From: Acidimicrobiales bacterium
Lineage (GTDB): Bacteria > Actinomycetota > Acidimicrobiia > Acidimicrobiales > Acidimicrobilacustridaceae
NCBI GenBank assembly: GCA_025455885.1
Contig: JALOLR010000017.1
Coordinates: 1-64,000, forward strand
Reading direction: 5' to 3'
DNA length: 64,000 nucleotides
How positions within the stretch are numbered: the first letter of the stretch is position 1; each line of letters begins with the position of its first letter. The notes beneath the pieces are model-generated. The model saw nothing but the letters and a program-made list of their open reading frames with translations, had not been told where the DNA came from and searched no databases. This document shows positions 15,672 through 24,255 of the stretch, one piece after another. The position numbers and the translations under genes are program-made.

Positions 15672-16616
15672 ATGGGATCGGTCGTCGTCAACATGGGCCG
15701 CTTCACCGAGGCCTTCCTCCCCGTCCTGCGTGAGCGGCTGCCCGGGGAGCGGGTGGTCGGCTGGCCGGCGCCCCCGGACGACGTGGGCGACGCCGAGGTC
15801 CTCGCCACCCTCGCCATCGCCGGGGAGACCGAGGTCGCCGACGCCGTGCTGCCCACGGTGCGGTGGGTGCACGTCCTCGGGGCGGGCATCGACGGGTTCC
15901 CGCTGGGCGTCCTCGGCGACCGGGTGCTCACCTGCTCGAAGGGGGCGACGTCGACGGCCATCGCCGAGTACGTGCTGGCCGTGATGCTGGCCTTCGAGAA
16001 GCGGCTGCCCGAGCAGTGGCTCACGGCGCCGCCGGCGGCCTGGAACGTGCCCACCGGCGGTCAGCTCGGTGGGCTGGAGGGACGCACGCTCTCGCTCGTG
16101 GGCATCGGTGCCATCGGCGAGGCGGTGGCCCGGCGGGCGCTCGCCTTCGACATGCGGGTCGTGGCCCACCGACGGTCCGACACGGCGATGCCGCTGCCCG
16201 GTGTCGAGCGGGCGGCGTCGTTGGAGGAGGCCTTCGGGGTGGCCGACCACCTGGTGGTCACCGCCCCCTCGACGCCCGAGACCCACCACCTCGTCGACGC
16301 CTCCTCGCTCGGCTGGGTTCGCCCTGGTGTGCACCTCGTGAACGTCGCCCGCGGCGAGCTGGTCGACTCCGCGGCCCTCGTCCGCGCGCTCGACGACGGC
16401 CGGGTGGCCCGGGCGTCGCTCGACGTCGCCGAGGGCGAACCGCTCGGCGCCGGTGATCCCCTCTTCGCCCACCCCGGCGTCCGCCTCACCCCGCACATCT
16501 CGAACAGCTCGGCGGTCGCCGCCCGGCGCACGGTCGATCTGTTCGTCGCCAACCTGACGCGGTGGCGGGCCGGCGACGCCCTCGTCGGGGTCGTCGACCC
16601 GGTACTCGGCTACTGA
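15672..16616 (+). CDS. D-isomer-specific 2-hydroxyacid dehydrogenase family protein
   Basis: A 314-residue cytoplasmic NAD(P)-dependent oxidoreductase. The nucleotide-binding fold shows GIGAIG (about residues 144-149). The catalytic trio of the family is present in order: Arg in NVARGELVD, Glu in VAEGEPLG, and His in LTPHIS. It would interconvert a 2-hydroxyacid and a 2-ketoacid; the substrate is not defined, and some relatives act on glyoxylate/hydroxypyruvate. The ATG at 15672 gives the normal family length; the frame extends far upstream but that part is antisense to the MFS and deacetylase genes. Its end meets the DUF4397 gene tail-to-tail across a shared hairpin. Confidence 0.88.
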   Translation: MGSVVVNMGRFTEAFLPVLRERLPGERVVGWPAPPDDVGDAEVLATLAIAGETEVADAVLPTVRWVHVLGAGIDGFPLGVLGDRVLTCSKGATSTAIAEYVLAVMLAFEKRLPEQWLTAPPAAWNVPTGGQLGGLEGRTLSLVGIGAIGEAVARRALAFDMRVVAHRRSDTAMPLPGVERAASLEEAFGVADHLVVTAPSTPETHHLVDASSLGWVRPGVHLVNVARGELVDSAALVRALDDGRVARASLDVAEGEPLGAGDPLFAHPGVRLTPHISNSSAVAARRTVDLFVANLTRWRAGDALVGVVDPVLGY

Positions 16617-16624
16617 GACGCGCA

Positions 16625-16652
16625 ACGGCCCGGGGCGGGAGCCCCGGGCCGT
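16625..16652. terminator. Bidirectional hairpin terminator (copy 1)
   Basis: A perfect 12-bp stem (ACGGCCCGGGGC with GCCCCGGGCCGT) and GGGA loop lies between the converging dehydrogenase and DUF4397 genes. An almost identical hairpin follows the second DUF4397 gene, so gene and terminator were duplicated together. Confidence 0.7.
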
Positions 16653-16677
16653 CGTCGAATGCTCGGATCGTGGTCGC

Positions 16678-17523
16678 TCAGCCGGTGAAGGCGGGCCGGG
16701 CGGTCACCGCGGCCGCGGCGGGCGGCTCGGTGGGCGTGACCGGCTCGGGCCCGGCGATCGGCTGGTTGCCGACCACGTACACCACGGTCAGGGTGCAGTC
16801 GTCGAGGGTGAGGTCGACCGGGCCGACGATCGGCGTGCCGCCCAGCTTCACCGTCACCTCATAGGTGTCCGGCGGCACGGCGGCGAAGAGCGATTCGCCG
16901 AACGCCAGGGAGCTCTCGGCCGTGGTTCCGTCGATGACCACCTCGACGGGGCCGGCGTTGGCAGCGTGCACCGCGCCGAGCGTGGCGCTGTCGGGCAGTA
17001 CCGCCAGACCCTGCGGGGTGGAGTTGATCCCGTTGAAGCACACCTCGTCGGCCTCCACGTCGAGGACGACGGGGAGGAGCTGGAGCTCGCCGTCGGGGCC
17101 GGCGGTGGCGACGAGGGCTGCGGCGATCACATCGGGCACGGTGACCATCTGGCTGATGACCGGGTCGGTGCCCGCGCAGTCGGCGTCGGCACCCAGGAAC
17201 ACCGTGAGATCGATCTCGCGGCCGACTTCCAGCGCCAGCGGTTCGGCGATCTCGCCGAACTGGAAGTCCGTGAGCAGAGAGGCGCCGTCGGCACAGACGG
17301 TGACGGCGGTGCCACCATCGGTCTGGGCGGTCTGCCCGTCGAGGTTCAGGCCGTGTACGGCGTAGACGAGGGCGCCGGGTGCCTTGGGTGTGGGCAGGTC
17401 GATGGTCTGCACGATGGGCACGACCGGGGTGCTGGTGGCCTGCGCGCCGGCGGAGCCGGTGGAGACGGCGCCGGCGACCACGACGAGGGCGGTGGCTGCG
17501 AGCAGCCCGATGACACGCTTCAT
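16678..17523 (-). CDS. Secreted DUF4397-like protein (tandem copy A)
   Basis: A 281-residue exported protein. Residues 1-27 are a signal peptide ending near SAGAQA. Two repeats of a beta-rich domain follow, each opening with a [11 protein letters not shown]- or [10 protein letters not shown]-type strand, the look of DUF4397 domains. The tail ends in [14 protein letters not shown] and a short RPAFTG end. The ATG at 17523 is chosen because GGAGAGGT sits 8 bases upstream on the coding strand. It is a clear paralogue of the next gene upstream, sharing the same signal peptide plan, tail and terminator. Cysteines occur in pairs and probably form disulfides. Function is unknown; surface or matrix role inferred only from export. 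Confidence 0.8.
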   Translation of the reverse strand: MKRVIGLLAATALVVVAGAVSTGSAGAQATSTPVVPIVQTIDLPTPKAPGALVYAVHGLNLDGQTAQTDGGTAVTVCADGASLLTDFQFGEIAEPLALEVGREIDLTVFLGADADCAGTDPVISQMVTVPDVIAAALVATAGPDGELQLLPVVLDVEADEVCFNGINSTPQGLAVLPDSATLGAVHAANAGPVEVVIDGTTAESSLAFGESLFAAVPPDTYEVTVKLGGTPIVGPVDLTLDDCTLTVVYVVGNQPIAGPEPVTPTEPPAAAAVTARPAFTG

Positions 17524-17659
17524 GGGGTGACCTCTCCGAGGGGGTTCGGGAACCAAGCGATGCTAGTCGACGAACGGTGGCGCTGTCCCGCTCCTGGGGA
17601 TCGCGACCCGGGGCGTCGTCCTGCCGGCTTCGTCCCCTGCGCCCCGAGCGGGGCGCGCA

Positions 17660-17687
17660 ACGGCCCGGGGCGGGTGCCCCGGGCCGT
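17660..17687. terminator. Hairpin terminator (copy 2)
   Basis: The same perfect 12-bp stem as at 16625-16652 with a GGGT loop, placed the same distance after the end of the second DUF4397 gene. The preceding GGGCGCGCAACGG context is also shared. Confidence 0.7.
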
Positions 17688-17713
17688 CGTCGAGCAGTGC
17701 GGTGGTGGGTCGC

Positions 17714-18553
17714 TCAGCCGGTGAAGGCGGGGCGGGCGGCCACCGCGGCCGCGGCGGGCGGCTCGGTGGGCGTGACCGGCTCGGGCCCGGCGATCGGCTG
17801 GTTGCCGACCACGTACACGGTGGTCAGCGTGCACTCGTCGACCGGGATGTCGGCGGGGCCCACGATCGGGGTGCCGCCGAGGGTGACCTCGACGCTGTAA
17901 GAGCCGCCGGGAACGTCGGCGAAGAGCGACTCGCCGAAGCTGAGCTCTCCGGCCGTCGTCCCGTCCACGCTCACGGCCACCTGGCCGGCGTTGGCGGCGT
18001 GCACGGCGCCGAGGCGAGCGTCGGCGATCGGCTCACCCTGCGCGGTGTTGGCGCCGGCCGGAACGGGGAAGCAGACCCGGGGGGTCTCGGTCTCGAGCAC
18101 CACCGGCAGCAGCGCCAGGGCGCCGTCGGGACCGGCGGTGGCCACCAGCGAGGCGGCGGCGACGTCGGGCACGGTGACGGTCTGGGTGATGGCCGGGGTG
18201 CCGGTCCCGCAGGGGACGTCGGCGCCGACGGTGACGGTGATGGGCACCTCGGTGCCGGCGGGGAGGCTGAGCGGACCGGCGATGTCACCGAACTGGAAGT
18301 CGGTGAGGAGCTGGTCGGGCCCGGCGCAGACGGTGACGGCGGTGCCGCCGTCACCCTGGGCGGACTGGCCGTCGAGGTTCAGGCCGTGGACGACGTAGAC
18401 CTGCACCGGTGCCCCGTTGAGGGGGAGGTCGATCGTCTGGATGAGGGGGACCACCGGGGTGCTGGTGGCCTGGGCGCCGGCCGAGGTGGTGCCCAGGAGG
18501 GCTCCGCCGGTGAGAAGGGCGCCGGCGGTGGCCAGGCCGATGAGTCGCTTCAT
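17714..18553 (-). CDS. Secreted DUF4397-like protein (tandem copy B)
   Basis: A 279-residue paralogue of the neighbouring gene: signal peptide (1-27), two DUF4397-like beta domains beginning around [11 protein letters not shown] and [11 protein letters not shown], and an almost identical C-terminal tail with the [20 protein letters not shown] sequence. The ATG at 18553 gives a proper signal peptide ([14 protein letters not shown]). Between this gene and copy A lies a terminator, so the two are probably separate transcripts with similar control. The near identity of the last 90 bases compared with the more diverged bodies suggests recent duplication or gene conversion at the 3' end. Confidence 0.8.
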   Translation of the reverse strand: MKRLIGLATAGALLTGGALLGTTSAGAQATSTPVVPLIQTIDLPLNGAPVQVYVVHGLNLDGQSAQGDGGTAVTVCAGPDQLLTDFQFGDIAGPLSLPAGTEVPITVTVGADVPCGTGTPAITQTVTVPDVAAASLVATAGPDGALALLPVVLETETPRVCFPVPAGANTAQGEPIADARLGAVHAANAGQVAVSVDGTTAGELSFGESLFADVPGGSYSVEVTLGGTPIVGPADIPVDECTLTTVYVVGNQPIAGPEPVTPTEPPAAAAVAARPAFTG

Positions 18554-18623
18554 GACGCTTCGTGCTCCTTGGGGTGTACAGGGGCGCGAACGGTCGCGCA
18601 CCCCGATCATAGTCGGTCGAGGC

Positions 18624-18710
18624 CCGGTGGTGGTCGCTCGGCCCCGGACAGGCGGTCACCGCGGCCGCGGCGGGCGACTCGGCGGGCGTGACCGGCGCGG
18701 GCCCGTCGAA
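18624..18710 (-). pseudogene. Scar of a third DUF4397 gene (3' end only)
   Basis: Read on the minus strand, this stretch encodes a [18 protein letters not shown]-like remnant that matches the C-terminal tail of both intact copies, and the flanking GGTGGTGGTCGCTCGG also matches the sequence just past their stop codons. No signal peptide or body remains, and the stop codon is lost. It marks a former third tandem copy. Confidence 0.6.
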
Positions 18711-18797
18711 CGGTTCGGGTCCTTCGGCGATGGCCCGTCGAGCGGCGGCGCGCGAGCATCGTTGTCGTCGGCAGGTCCGTTCCGGGAGGGCGCCACC

Positions 18798-19724
18798 GTG
18801 GCGAACGCCATCGAGGTCAACGGTCTGGTCAAGACGTTCGGGTCCACCCGTGCGCTCGACGGCCTCGACCTGCGCGTCGGCACCGGTGAGGTGCACGGCT
18901 TCCTCGGCCCCAACGGGTCGGGCAAGACGGTCACCATCCGCATCCTGTTGGGGCTCCTCCGCGCCGACGGCGGCTCCGCCCGGCTCCTCGGTGGCGACCC
19001 GTGGCACGACGCCGTGGAGCTCCACCGTCGCCTGGCCTACGTGCCCGGCGACGTGAGCCTGTGGCCGAACCTCTCGGGCGGCGAGGTCATCGACCTGCTG
19101 TCCCGCCTCCGCGGTGGCATCGACCGCCGGCGCCGCGACGACCTCATCGAGCGCCTCGAGCTCGACCCCCGCAAGAAGAGCCGCACCTACTCGAAGGGGA
19201 ACCGCCAGAAGGTGGCGCTGGTCGCCGGCCTGTCCTCCGACGCGGAGCTGCTCCTCCTCGACGAGCCCACCTCGGGTCTGGACCCCCTCATGGAGTCCGT
19301 CTTCCAGGACTGCATCCTCGAGGCCAAGGCCGAGGGGCGCACCGTGCTGCTCTCCAGCCACATCCTCGCCGAGGTCGAGACCCTCTGCGACCGGGTCACC
19401 ATCATCCGTGACGGGGTCGCGGTCGAGGAGGGGACCCTCGCCGAGCTGCGCCACCTCACCCGCACCACCGTCGTGCTCACCACCCGCGTGCCGGTGGACG
19501 GCCTGGGGTCCCTCGACGGCGTCCACGACCTCGTGGTCGACGGCTCGACCGCCACGTTCGAGGTCGACGGCCACGCGCTCGACCACGTGGTCCGCCACGT
19601 CGCGCCCTACGGGGTGCAGGAGCTGGTGAGCCAGCCGCCCACCCTCGAGCAGCTGTTCCTCCGCCACTACGGCGGCTCGGCCACCACTGCGCCGGGCGCC
19701 GGGCCGGGATCGGTCGCCGGGTGA
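18798..19724 (+). CDS. ABC transporter ATP-binding protein (drug-export type)
   Basis: A 308-residue cytoplasmic ATPase: Walker A GPNGSGKT, signature YSKGNRQK (a variant of LSGGQ), Walker [11 protein letters not shown], and switch His in LLSSHIL. The C-terminal 90 residues form the regulatory extension seen in DrrA / CcmA-like export ATPases. It partners the large permease encoded next, whose GTG start overlaps this stop by 4 bases. GTG at 18798 is chosen because GGGAGGG lies 8 bases upstream; the frame runs further up through the DUF4397 scar but with no gene-like content. Likely role: export of an antibiotic-like compound; substrate unknown. Confidence 0.9.
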   Translation: MANAIEVNGLVKTFGSTRALDGLDLRVGTGEVHGFLGPNGSGKTVTIRILLGLLRADGGSARLLGGDPWHDAVELHRRLAYVPGDVSLWPNLSGGEVIDLLSRLRGGIDRRRRDDLIERLELDPRKKSRTYSKGNRQKVALVAGLSSDAELLLLDEPTSGLDPLMESVFQDCILEAKAEGRTVLLSSHILAEVETLCDRVTIIRDGVAVEEGTLAELRHLTRTTVVLTTRVPVDGLGSLDGVHDLVVDGSTATFEVDGHALDHVVRHVAPYGVQELVSQPPTLEQLFLRHYGGSATTAPGAGPGSVAG

Positions 19725-21379
19725 CCTCCACGGTCGTCCGCAACGCGCCGAGCGAGGTGCCGGTCGAGCCCCTCCCGGGCCGCGACGTCGCACTCGGTGG
19801 CACCGGCCGCCTGCTCGGTCTGGTCCTTCGCCGTGACCGGCTCCGCCTCGTGCTGTGGGTCCTCGGCATCGTGGTGCTCGTGGGCGTGTCCGCCGGCAGC
19901 GTGGAGGGCCTCTACGACACCCCGGAGGACCTGGCCGGCTACGCCGCCATCGTCGAGGACAACGCCGCCATGATCATCCAGGCCGGTCCCGGCTACGGCC
20001 TGGAGTCGCCCACCGTCGGTGCGGTGCTCATGAACGAGACGTCGCTGTGGGCGATCATCGGGGTGGCGCTGATGAGCATCTTCATGACCGTGCGCCACAC
20101 CCGGGCCGAGGAGGAGAGCGAGCGGGCCGAGCTCCTCCGGTCCGGCCCGGTCGGTCGCTACGCCGGGGCGACGGCGGCCGTGCTCGGCGTGGCGATGGCC
20201 AACGTGGCGGTGGCCGTCGGGGTCGTCGCCGTGCTGGTGCTCTACGGGTTCGAGGCTTCGGGCAGCGTGGCCTTCGGGGCCGCGCTGGTGGGTGCGGGGA
20301 TGGTGTTCTGCGGCGTCGCCCTGGTGACCGCCCAGGTCGCCGCGTCCTCCCGGGCCGCGCTCGGCCTGGCCGTCGTCGTGCTCGGCCTGTCCTTCGTGGT
20401 GCGCGCCGTCGGTGACGTCGCCGAGAACGGCCTCTCGTGGCTCTCGCCCATCGGGGTGGCCCAGGGGATCCGGGCCTTCGCCGACGAGCGCTGGTGGGTG
20501 CTCGCCGTCCCGGTGCTGTCCGCGCTCGCCCTCTTCGCTCTCGCCGGGGTGCTGGCCGGGCACCGTGACTTCGGCGGGGGTCTGTTGGTCGAGCGGGCCG
20601 GGAGGGCCGAGGCCCGGCCGTCGCTGGCCTCGCCGCTGGCGCTGTCGTGGCGGCTCCAGCGGGCGTCGATCCTGGGCTGGGCGGCGGGGGTCGCCGTCCT
20701 CGGCTTCTTCTACGGGTTCGTGGCCGATCAGGCCGAGAAGATGCTCGAGGAGAACCCCGAGATCGCCGACTACCTGGCCCTGGTCGGCCAGGCCTCGATC
20801 ACCGACGTGTTCCTGGCCACCTCGATCCTCATGGCGGGGCTGTTGGCGTCGGGCTTCACCATCGCCGCCGTCCTGCGGATGCGCAGCGAGGAGACCGCCG
20901 GTCGCGCCGATCCCGTCCTGGCCACACCTGTCTCGCGTGGCGCCTGGGCCGCCGGTCACCTGGGCGTCGTCCTGGCCGGGGCCGCGATCGTCATGGTCGC
21001 CGGCGGTGCCGCGACCGGGTTGGGGGCGGCGGTCAGCATCGGCGGTGCCACCTACGTCACCGAACTGGTGGGAGCGGCGCTGGCCATGCTCCCGGCGGTG
21101 ACGGTGCTCGGCGCGCTGGCCTTCCTGCTCGTCGCTCTCGTCCCCCGCTGGTCGCTGTTGGCCTGGGCGGGGCTCGTGGTGGTCTCCGTGGTCGGGCTGC
21201 TCGGGCCGGTGCTGGGCCTCCCGGACTGGTCGTTCAACCTCTCGCCCTTCGACCACGTGCCGGCCGTGCCGGCCGAGGCGTTCACCGTCCTCCCCGTCGC
21301 CCTGTTGGCGTCGGTCACCGTGGTGCTGGTCGCCGTCGGCCTCGTGGGCCTGCGCCACCGCGATCTCGACACCGCGTGA
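19721..21379 (+). CDS. ABC transporter permease, large polyketide-antibiotic-exporter type
   Basis: A 552-residue membrane protein with about twelve helices in two similar halves, the layout of the long actinobacterial export permeases annotated as polyketide antibiotic exporters. A conserved-looking cytoplasmic segment, [20 protein letters not shown], follows the second or third helix, and a second version ([19 protein letters not shown]) occurs in the second half, which shows internal duplication. The GTG start overlaps the ATPase stop (GTGA), so the two are co-translated. It converges on the TetR gene with a 25-base gap. Confidence 0.88.
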   Translation: MTSTVVRNAPSEVPVEPLPGRDVALGGTGRLLGLVLRRDRLRLVLWVLGIVVLVGVSAGSVEGLYDTPEDLAGYAAIVEDNAAMIIQAGPGYGLESPTVGAVLMNETSLWAIIGVALMSIFMTVRHTRAEEESERAELLRSGPVGRYAGATAAVLGVAMANVAVAVGVVAVLVLYGFEASGSVAFGAALVGAGMVFCGVALVTAQVAASSRAALGLAVVVLGLSFVVRAVGDVAENGLSWLSPIGVAQGIRAFADERWWVLAVPVLSALALFALAGVLAGHRDFGGGLLVERAGRAEARPSLASPLALSWRLQRASILGWAAGVAVLGFFYGFVADQAEKMLEENPEIADYLALVGQASITDVFLATSILMAGLLASGFTIAAVLRMRSEETAGRADPVLATPVSRGAWAAGHLGVVLAGAAIVMVAGGAATGLGAAVSIGGATYVTELVGAALAMLPAVTVLGALAFLLVALVPRWSLLAWAGLVVVSVVGLLGPVLGLPDWSFNLSPFDHVPAVPAEAFTVLPVALLASVTVVLVAVGLVGLRHRDLDTA

Positions 21380-21404
21380 ACGGCGCCCCCGTGACGGCGT
21401 CGCC

Positions 21405-22070
21405 TCAGCGGGCGCGCTCGAGGGCGTCGAGCACCAGTTCGAGTCCGTAGGCGAACTCGTCGCCGAAGTCGTAGCCCGGCGACAGGACGTGGTCGCGGGC
21501 CATCTCGGTCAGGTGGGGGTGTTCGTCGGTCGGTATCTCGGTGAGCATGGACGCCGCCACCTCCGCGGTCTCCTCCGGGGTGTCGAAGGGGAGCGAGGTC
21601 TCCTGGAGGGCGAAGCCGTACACGTAGCTGTCGAGCAGTGCGAAGGCGTGGGCCGCCATCGCCACGGTGAAGCCGTGGGCCCGGAGGCACCCGAGGACGG
21701 CGTCGTGGTGGCGCAGCGTCGCCGGCCCGGGGCTGGTGCGTGAGTCCATGAGACCGATCGCCCACCGGTGGCGGGCGAGGGCGGCGCGGGCGGAGTGGCA
21801 GCGGGCGCGCATCTCCTCCATCCAGCCGCGCTCGGCACGGGGCACGGCGATCTCGGCGAAGACGGCGTCGACCATCGCGTCGAGCACGGCGTCCTTGTCG
21901 GCCACGTGGTTGTAGAGCGACATGGCCTCGACACCGAGCTCCCGGCCCAGGCGCCGCATCGTCAGTGCCTCGATCCCGTCACGATCGGCCAGCGCGACGG
22001 CGGCGGCGACCACGCGGTCGCGGTTCAGGGGCGTGCGGCCGCCGGGTTGGGTGTCGCGGGGCGGGGCCAT
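21405..22070 (-). CDS. TetR family transcriptional repressor (TetR_C-type C-terminus)
   Basis: A 221-residue DNA-binding regulator. The helix-turn-helix (about residues 12-58) has the family order: LNRDRVVAAAVALAD, then GIEALTMRRLGRELGVEAMS and LYNHVADKDAVLDAMVD. The C-terminal ligand domain resembles the tetracycline-repressor class. ATG at 22070 is preferred since GAGGAG lies 9 bases upstream; an in-frame ATG at 22103 would add 11 residues. A palindrome matching this subfamily lies in the shared promoter with the divergent oxidoreductase, so it likely represses both itself and that gene. It also sits between two ABC exporters it might control. Confidence 0.9.
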   Translation of the reverse strand: MAPPRDTQPGGRTPLNRDRVVAAAVALADRDGIEALTMRRLGRELGVEAMSLYNHVADKDAVLDAMVDAVFAEIAVPRAERGWMEEMRARCHSARAALARHRWAIGLMDSRTSPGPATLRHHDAVLGCLRAHGFTVAMAAHAFALLDSYVYGFALQETSLPFDTPEETAEVAASMLTEIPTDEHPHLTEMARDHVLSPGYDFGDEFAYGLELVLDALERAR

Positions 22071-22123
22071 GGTCGAGCTCTCCTCGGGGGTAGGGGTTGA
22101 CATCGTCGGTGGTTCCTGGTGAA

Positions 22124-22138
22124 ACTTACATCGTAAGT
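22124..22138. promoter_or_regulatory. TetR-type operator
   Basis: ACTTAC and GTAAGT form a perfect 6-bp inverted repeat with an ATC centre, the form typical of operators bound by TetR repressors of this class. It lies 54 bases from the TetR start and 18 from the oxidoreductase start. Confidence 0.6.
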
Positions 22139-22156
22139 CCAGCCAGGAGGAAGCCC

Positions 22157-23194
22157 ATGCCCCACGATCCGCGCCCCTCCCCCGACGCCTCCCGGATCGC
22201 CGATCCCGAGGCCGGAACCATGGTGGCCGCCGTCCAGGACCGCTACGGCACCGATCCCGATGCCGTGCTCCGGATCGAACGGGTCGCCCGGCCGGTCGTC
22301 GGTGCGGGGGAGGTGCTGGTGCGGGTCCGGGCCGCCGCCGTGGACCAGGGCACCGTCCACCTGATGACCGGGCTCCCCTACCTGGTGCGGCTCGGGTTCG
22401 GGCTCCGGGGCCCGAAGCGCCGCGTCCCCGGTCTCGACCTCGCCGGGATCGTCGAGGAGGTCGGCGCCGGTGTGACCGACCTGGCGCCCGGCGAGGAGGT
22501 CTTCGGGACCAGCCACGGCTCCTTCGCCGAGCTCGCCCCGGCCCCCGCCGACCACCTCGCCCCCAAGCCCCCGTCGCTCACGTTCGAACAGGCCGCCGCC
22601 ATGCCCGTGTCCGGTCTGACCGCGCTGCAGGCCGTGCGCGACCGGGCCGGGGTCACCGCTGGGGAGTCCGTCCTGGTGCTCGGCGCCTCCGGCGGCGTCG
22701 GGTCCTACGTCGTGCAGATCGCGAAGGCCTTCGGGGCCGAGGTGACCGGGGTGTGCCGCACCGAGAAGGTCGACCTGGTGCGCTCCCTCGGCGCCGACCA
22801 CGTCGTCGACCACACCGTCGACGACGTGACCGCCGGGGAACGCCGCTTCGACGTCGTCATCGACTCCGGTGGCAACACCCGGGTGTCGCGCCTGCGGCGT
22901 ATCCTCGCCCCTGCCGGACGCCTCGTCATCGTCGGCGGCGAGAACGGCGGACGCTGGACGGGCGGGATCCAGCGCCAGGCCGGCGCCATGGCGCTCTCCC
23001 CGTTCGTCGGGCAGACCCTGACCACGTTCGTCTCGTCGGAGAACGCCGACGACCTGCGGGCGCTGACCGAACTCGTCGAGGCCGGGCAGCTCCGCCCCGC
23101 GGTCGACCGGACCTACCCCCTCCGCGAGGCCGCCGCCGCCCTGCGCCACGTGAGCGAGGGACGGGTCCGGGGCAAGGTCGTCATCACCGTCTGA
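22157..23194 (+). CDS. Medium-chain dehydrogenase, zinc-independent quinone-oxidoreductase-like
   Basis: A 345-residue NADPH-dependent oxidoreductase of the MDR superfamily. It has a GroES-like N-terminal domain (about 35-150, with PGLDLAGIVEEVGAGV) and a Rossmann domain with VLGASGGVGSYVVQIAKAFG (cofactor-binding AxxGGVG). The zinc ligands of alcohol dehydrogenases are absent. Members reduce quinones, enones or other reactive carbonyls. AGGAGGA sits 6 bases before the ATG at 22157. The TetR operator in its promoter suggests induction by a small molecule, possibly one also handled by the neighbouring exporters. Confidence 0.87.
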   Translation: MPHDPRPSPDASRIADPEAGTMVAAVQDRYGTDPDAVLRIERVARPVVGAGEVLVRVRAAAVDQGTVHLMTGLPYLVRLGFGLRGPKRRVPGLDLAGIVEEVGAGVTDLAPGEEVFGTSHGSFAELAPAPADHLAPKPPSLTFEQAAAMPVSGLTALQAVRDRAGVTAGESVLVLGASGGVGSYVVQIAKAFGAEVTGVCRTEKVDLVRSLGADHVVDHTVDDVTAGERRFDVVIDSGGNTRVSRLRRILAPAGRLVIVGGENGGRWTGGIQRQAGAMALSPFVGQTLTTFVSSENADDLRALTELVEAGQLRPAVDRTYPLREAAAALRHVSEGRVRGKVVITV

Positions 23195-23270
23195 GGCCCG
23201 TCGCTCCGCCGGGCCCCGCCGGTAGCGTTCCCCCGACGGTCGCGCGAGCGCCGTGGTGAGGAGACCAGAC

Positions 23271-23312
23271 GTGCCTGACGGTTGCACCAGGGGCGGTCGG
23301 CGTCGTGGGTGA
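23271..23312 (+). CDS. Possible 13-codon leader peptide before the DrrA-like gene
   Basis: A GTG at 23271, with GAGGAG 7 bases upstream, opens a 13-codon frame (MPDGCTRGGRRRG) whose TGA overlaps the start region of the ABC ATPase gene in another frame. The ATPase's own GTG has no ribosome site, so translation could be handed over from this leader. It is equally possible that it is chance. Confidence 0.3.
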   Translation: MPDGCTRGGRRRG

Positions 23313-24255
23313 GGGCCCCATCGTCGTCGTCGACGACGTCCATCTGGCCTTCGGCGACGTGAAGGCCCTCGACGGGGTCAGCCTCTGCCTCGAGCGGGGC
23401 TCCGTCTACGGGCTCCTCGGCGCGAACGGCGCCGGCAAGACGACGCTCATCAACGTGCTCTCGACGCTGCTCGTCCCCGACCGCGGCCGGGCCACCGTCG
23501 GGGGCGACGACGTCGTGACCTGTTCTCGCGACGTGCGCCGCCGCATCGGTCTCGCCGGGCAGTTCGCGGCCGTCGACGACTACCTCACCGGGCGCGAGAC
23601 GGTGGCCATGGTCGGCGAGCTGTACGGGCTCGACCGGGCCGAGGCGAACCGCCGGGCCGTCGAGGTGCTCGACCGGTTCGACCTCACCGACGCCGCCGAC
23701 CGCCGAGCCGCCGGCTACTCGGGCGGGATGCGCCGCCGCCTCGACCTGGCCGCCTCGCTCGTGGGACGCCCGGAGATCCTCTTCCTCGACGAGCCCACCA
23801 CCGGCATCGATCCGGGGAGCCGCCTCGACATCTGGCGCCTCGTCCGGGAGCTGGTGGCCGACGGCACGACGGTCCTGCTCACCACCCAGTACCTCGAGGA
23901 GGCCGACGAGCTGGCCGACCTCATCGGGGTCATCGACAAGGGCCGCCTGGTCTCGGAGGGCACCGCCGACGAGCTCAAGGACGCCCTCGGCGACAACCGG
24001 ATCCACCTGCGGGTGCGCGGCGCCGATCTCGACGCGGTTCGTCGGGTCACCGCCGGGTTCGTCGGTCGCGAGGAGCACGCCGGGGGCGAGTTCACGTTCC
24101 CGGCCACCGACGGGACGGGCTCGCTGATGGTCATGGTGCGCACCCTCGACGCCGAGGGCGTCGAGCCGCTGGGGCTGAGCTTCGAGCGGCCCACCCTCGA
24201 CGAGGTGTTCCTCTCGCTCACCGGATCCGCCCCGGCCGACGAGGAGGCCCCGTGA
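23305..24255 (+). CDS. ABC transporter ATP-binding protein, DrrA-like
   Basis: A 316-residue ATPase of the daunorubicin-resistance (DrrA) class: Walker A GANGAGKTT, signature YSGGMRRRLD, Walker B ILFLDEPTTG, and TTQYLEEADELAD where Gln replaces the switch His, as is normal in DrrA proteins. The C-terminal region ends with the LGLSFERPTLDEVFLSLTG segment shared by this class. The GTG at 23305 is the most upstream start and lacks a ribosome site; a short upstream leader frame may couple its translation. The permease gene overlaps its stop by 4 bases. Exports an unidentified lipophilic compound. Confidence 0.9.
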   Translation: MGEGPIVVVDDVHLAFGDVKALDGVSLCLERGSVYGLLGANGAGKTTLINVLSTLLVPDRGRATVGGDDVVTCSRDVRRRIGLAGQFAAVDDYLTGRETVAMVGELYGLDRAEANRRAVEVLDRFDLTDAADRRAAGYSGGMRRRLDLAASLVGRPEILFLDEPTTGIDPGSRLDIWRLVRELVADGTTVLLTTQYLEEADELADLIGVIDKGRLVSEGTADELKDALGDNRIHLRVRGADLDAVRRVTAGFVGREEHAGGEFTFPATDGTGSLMVMVRTLDAEGVEPLGLSFERPTLDEVFLSLTGSAPADEEAP

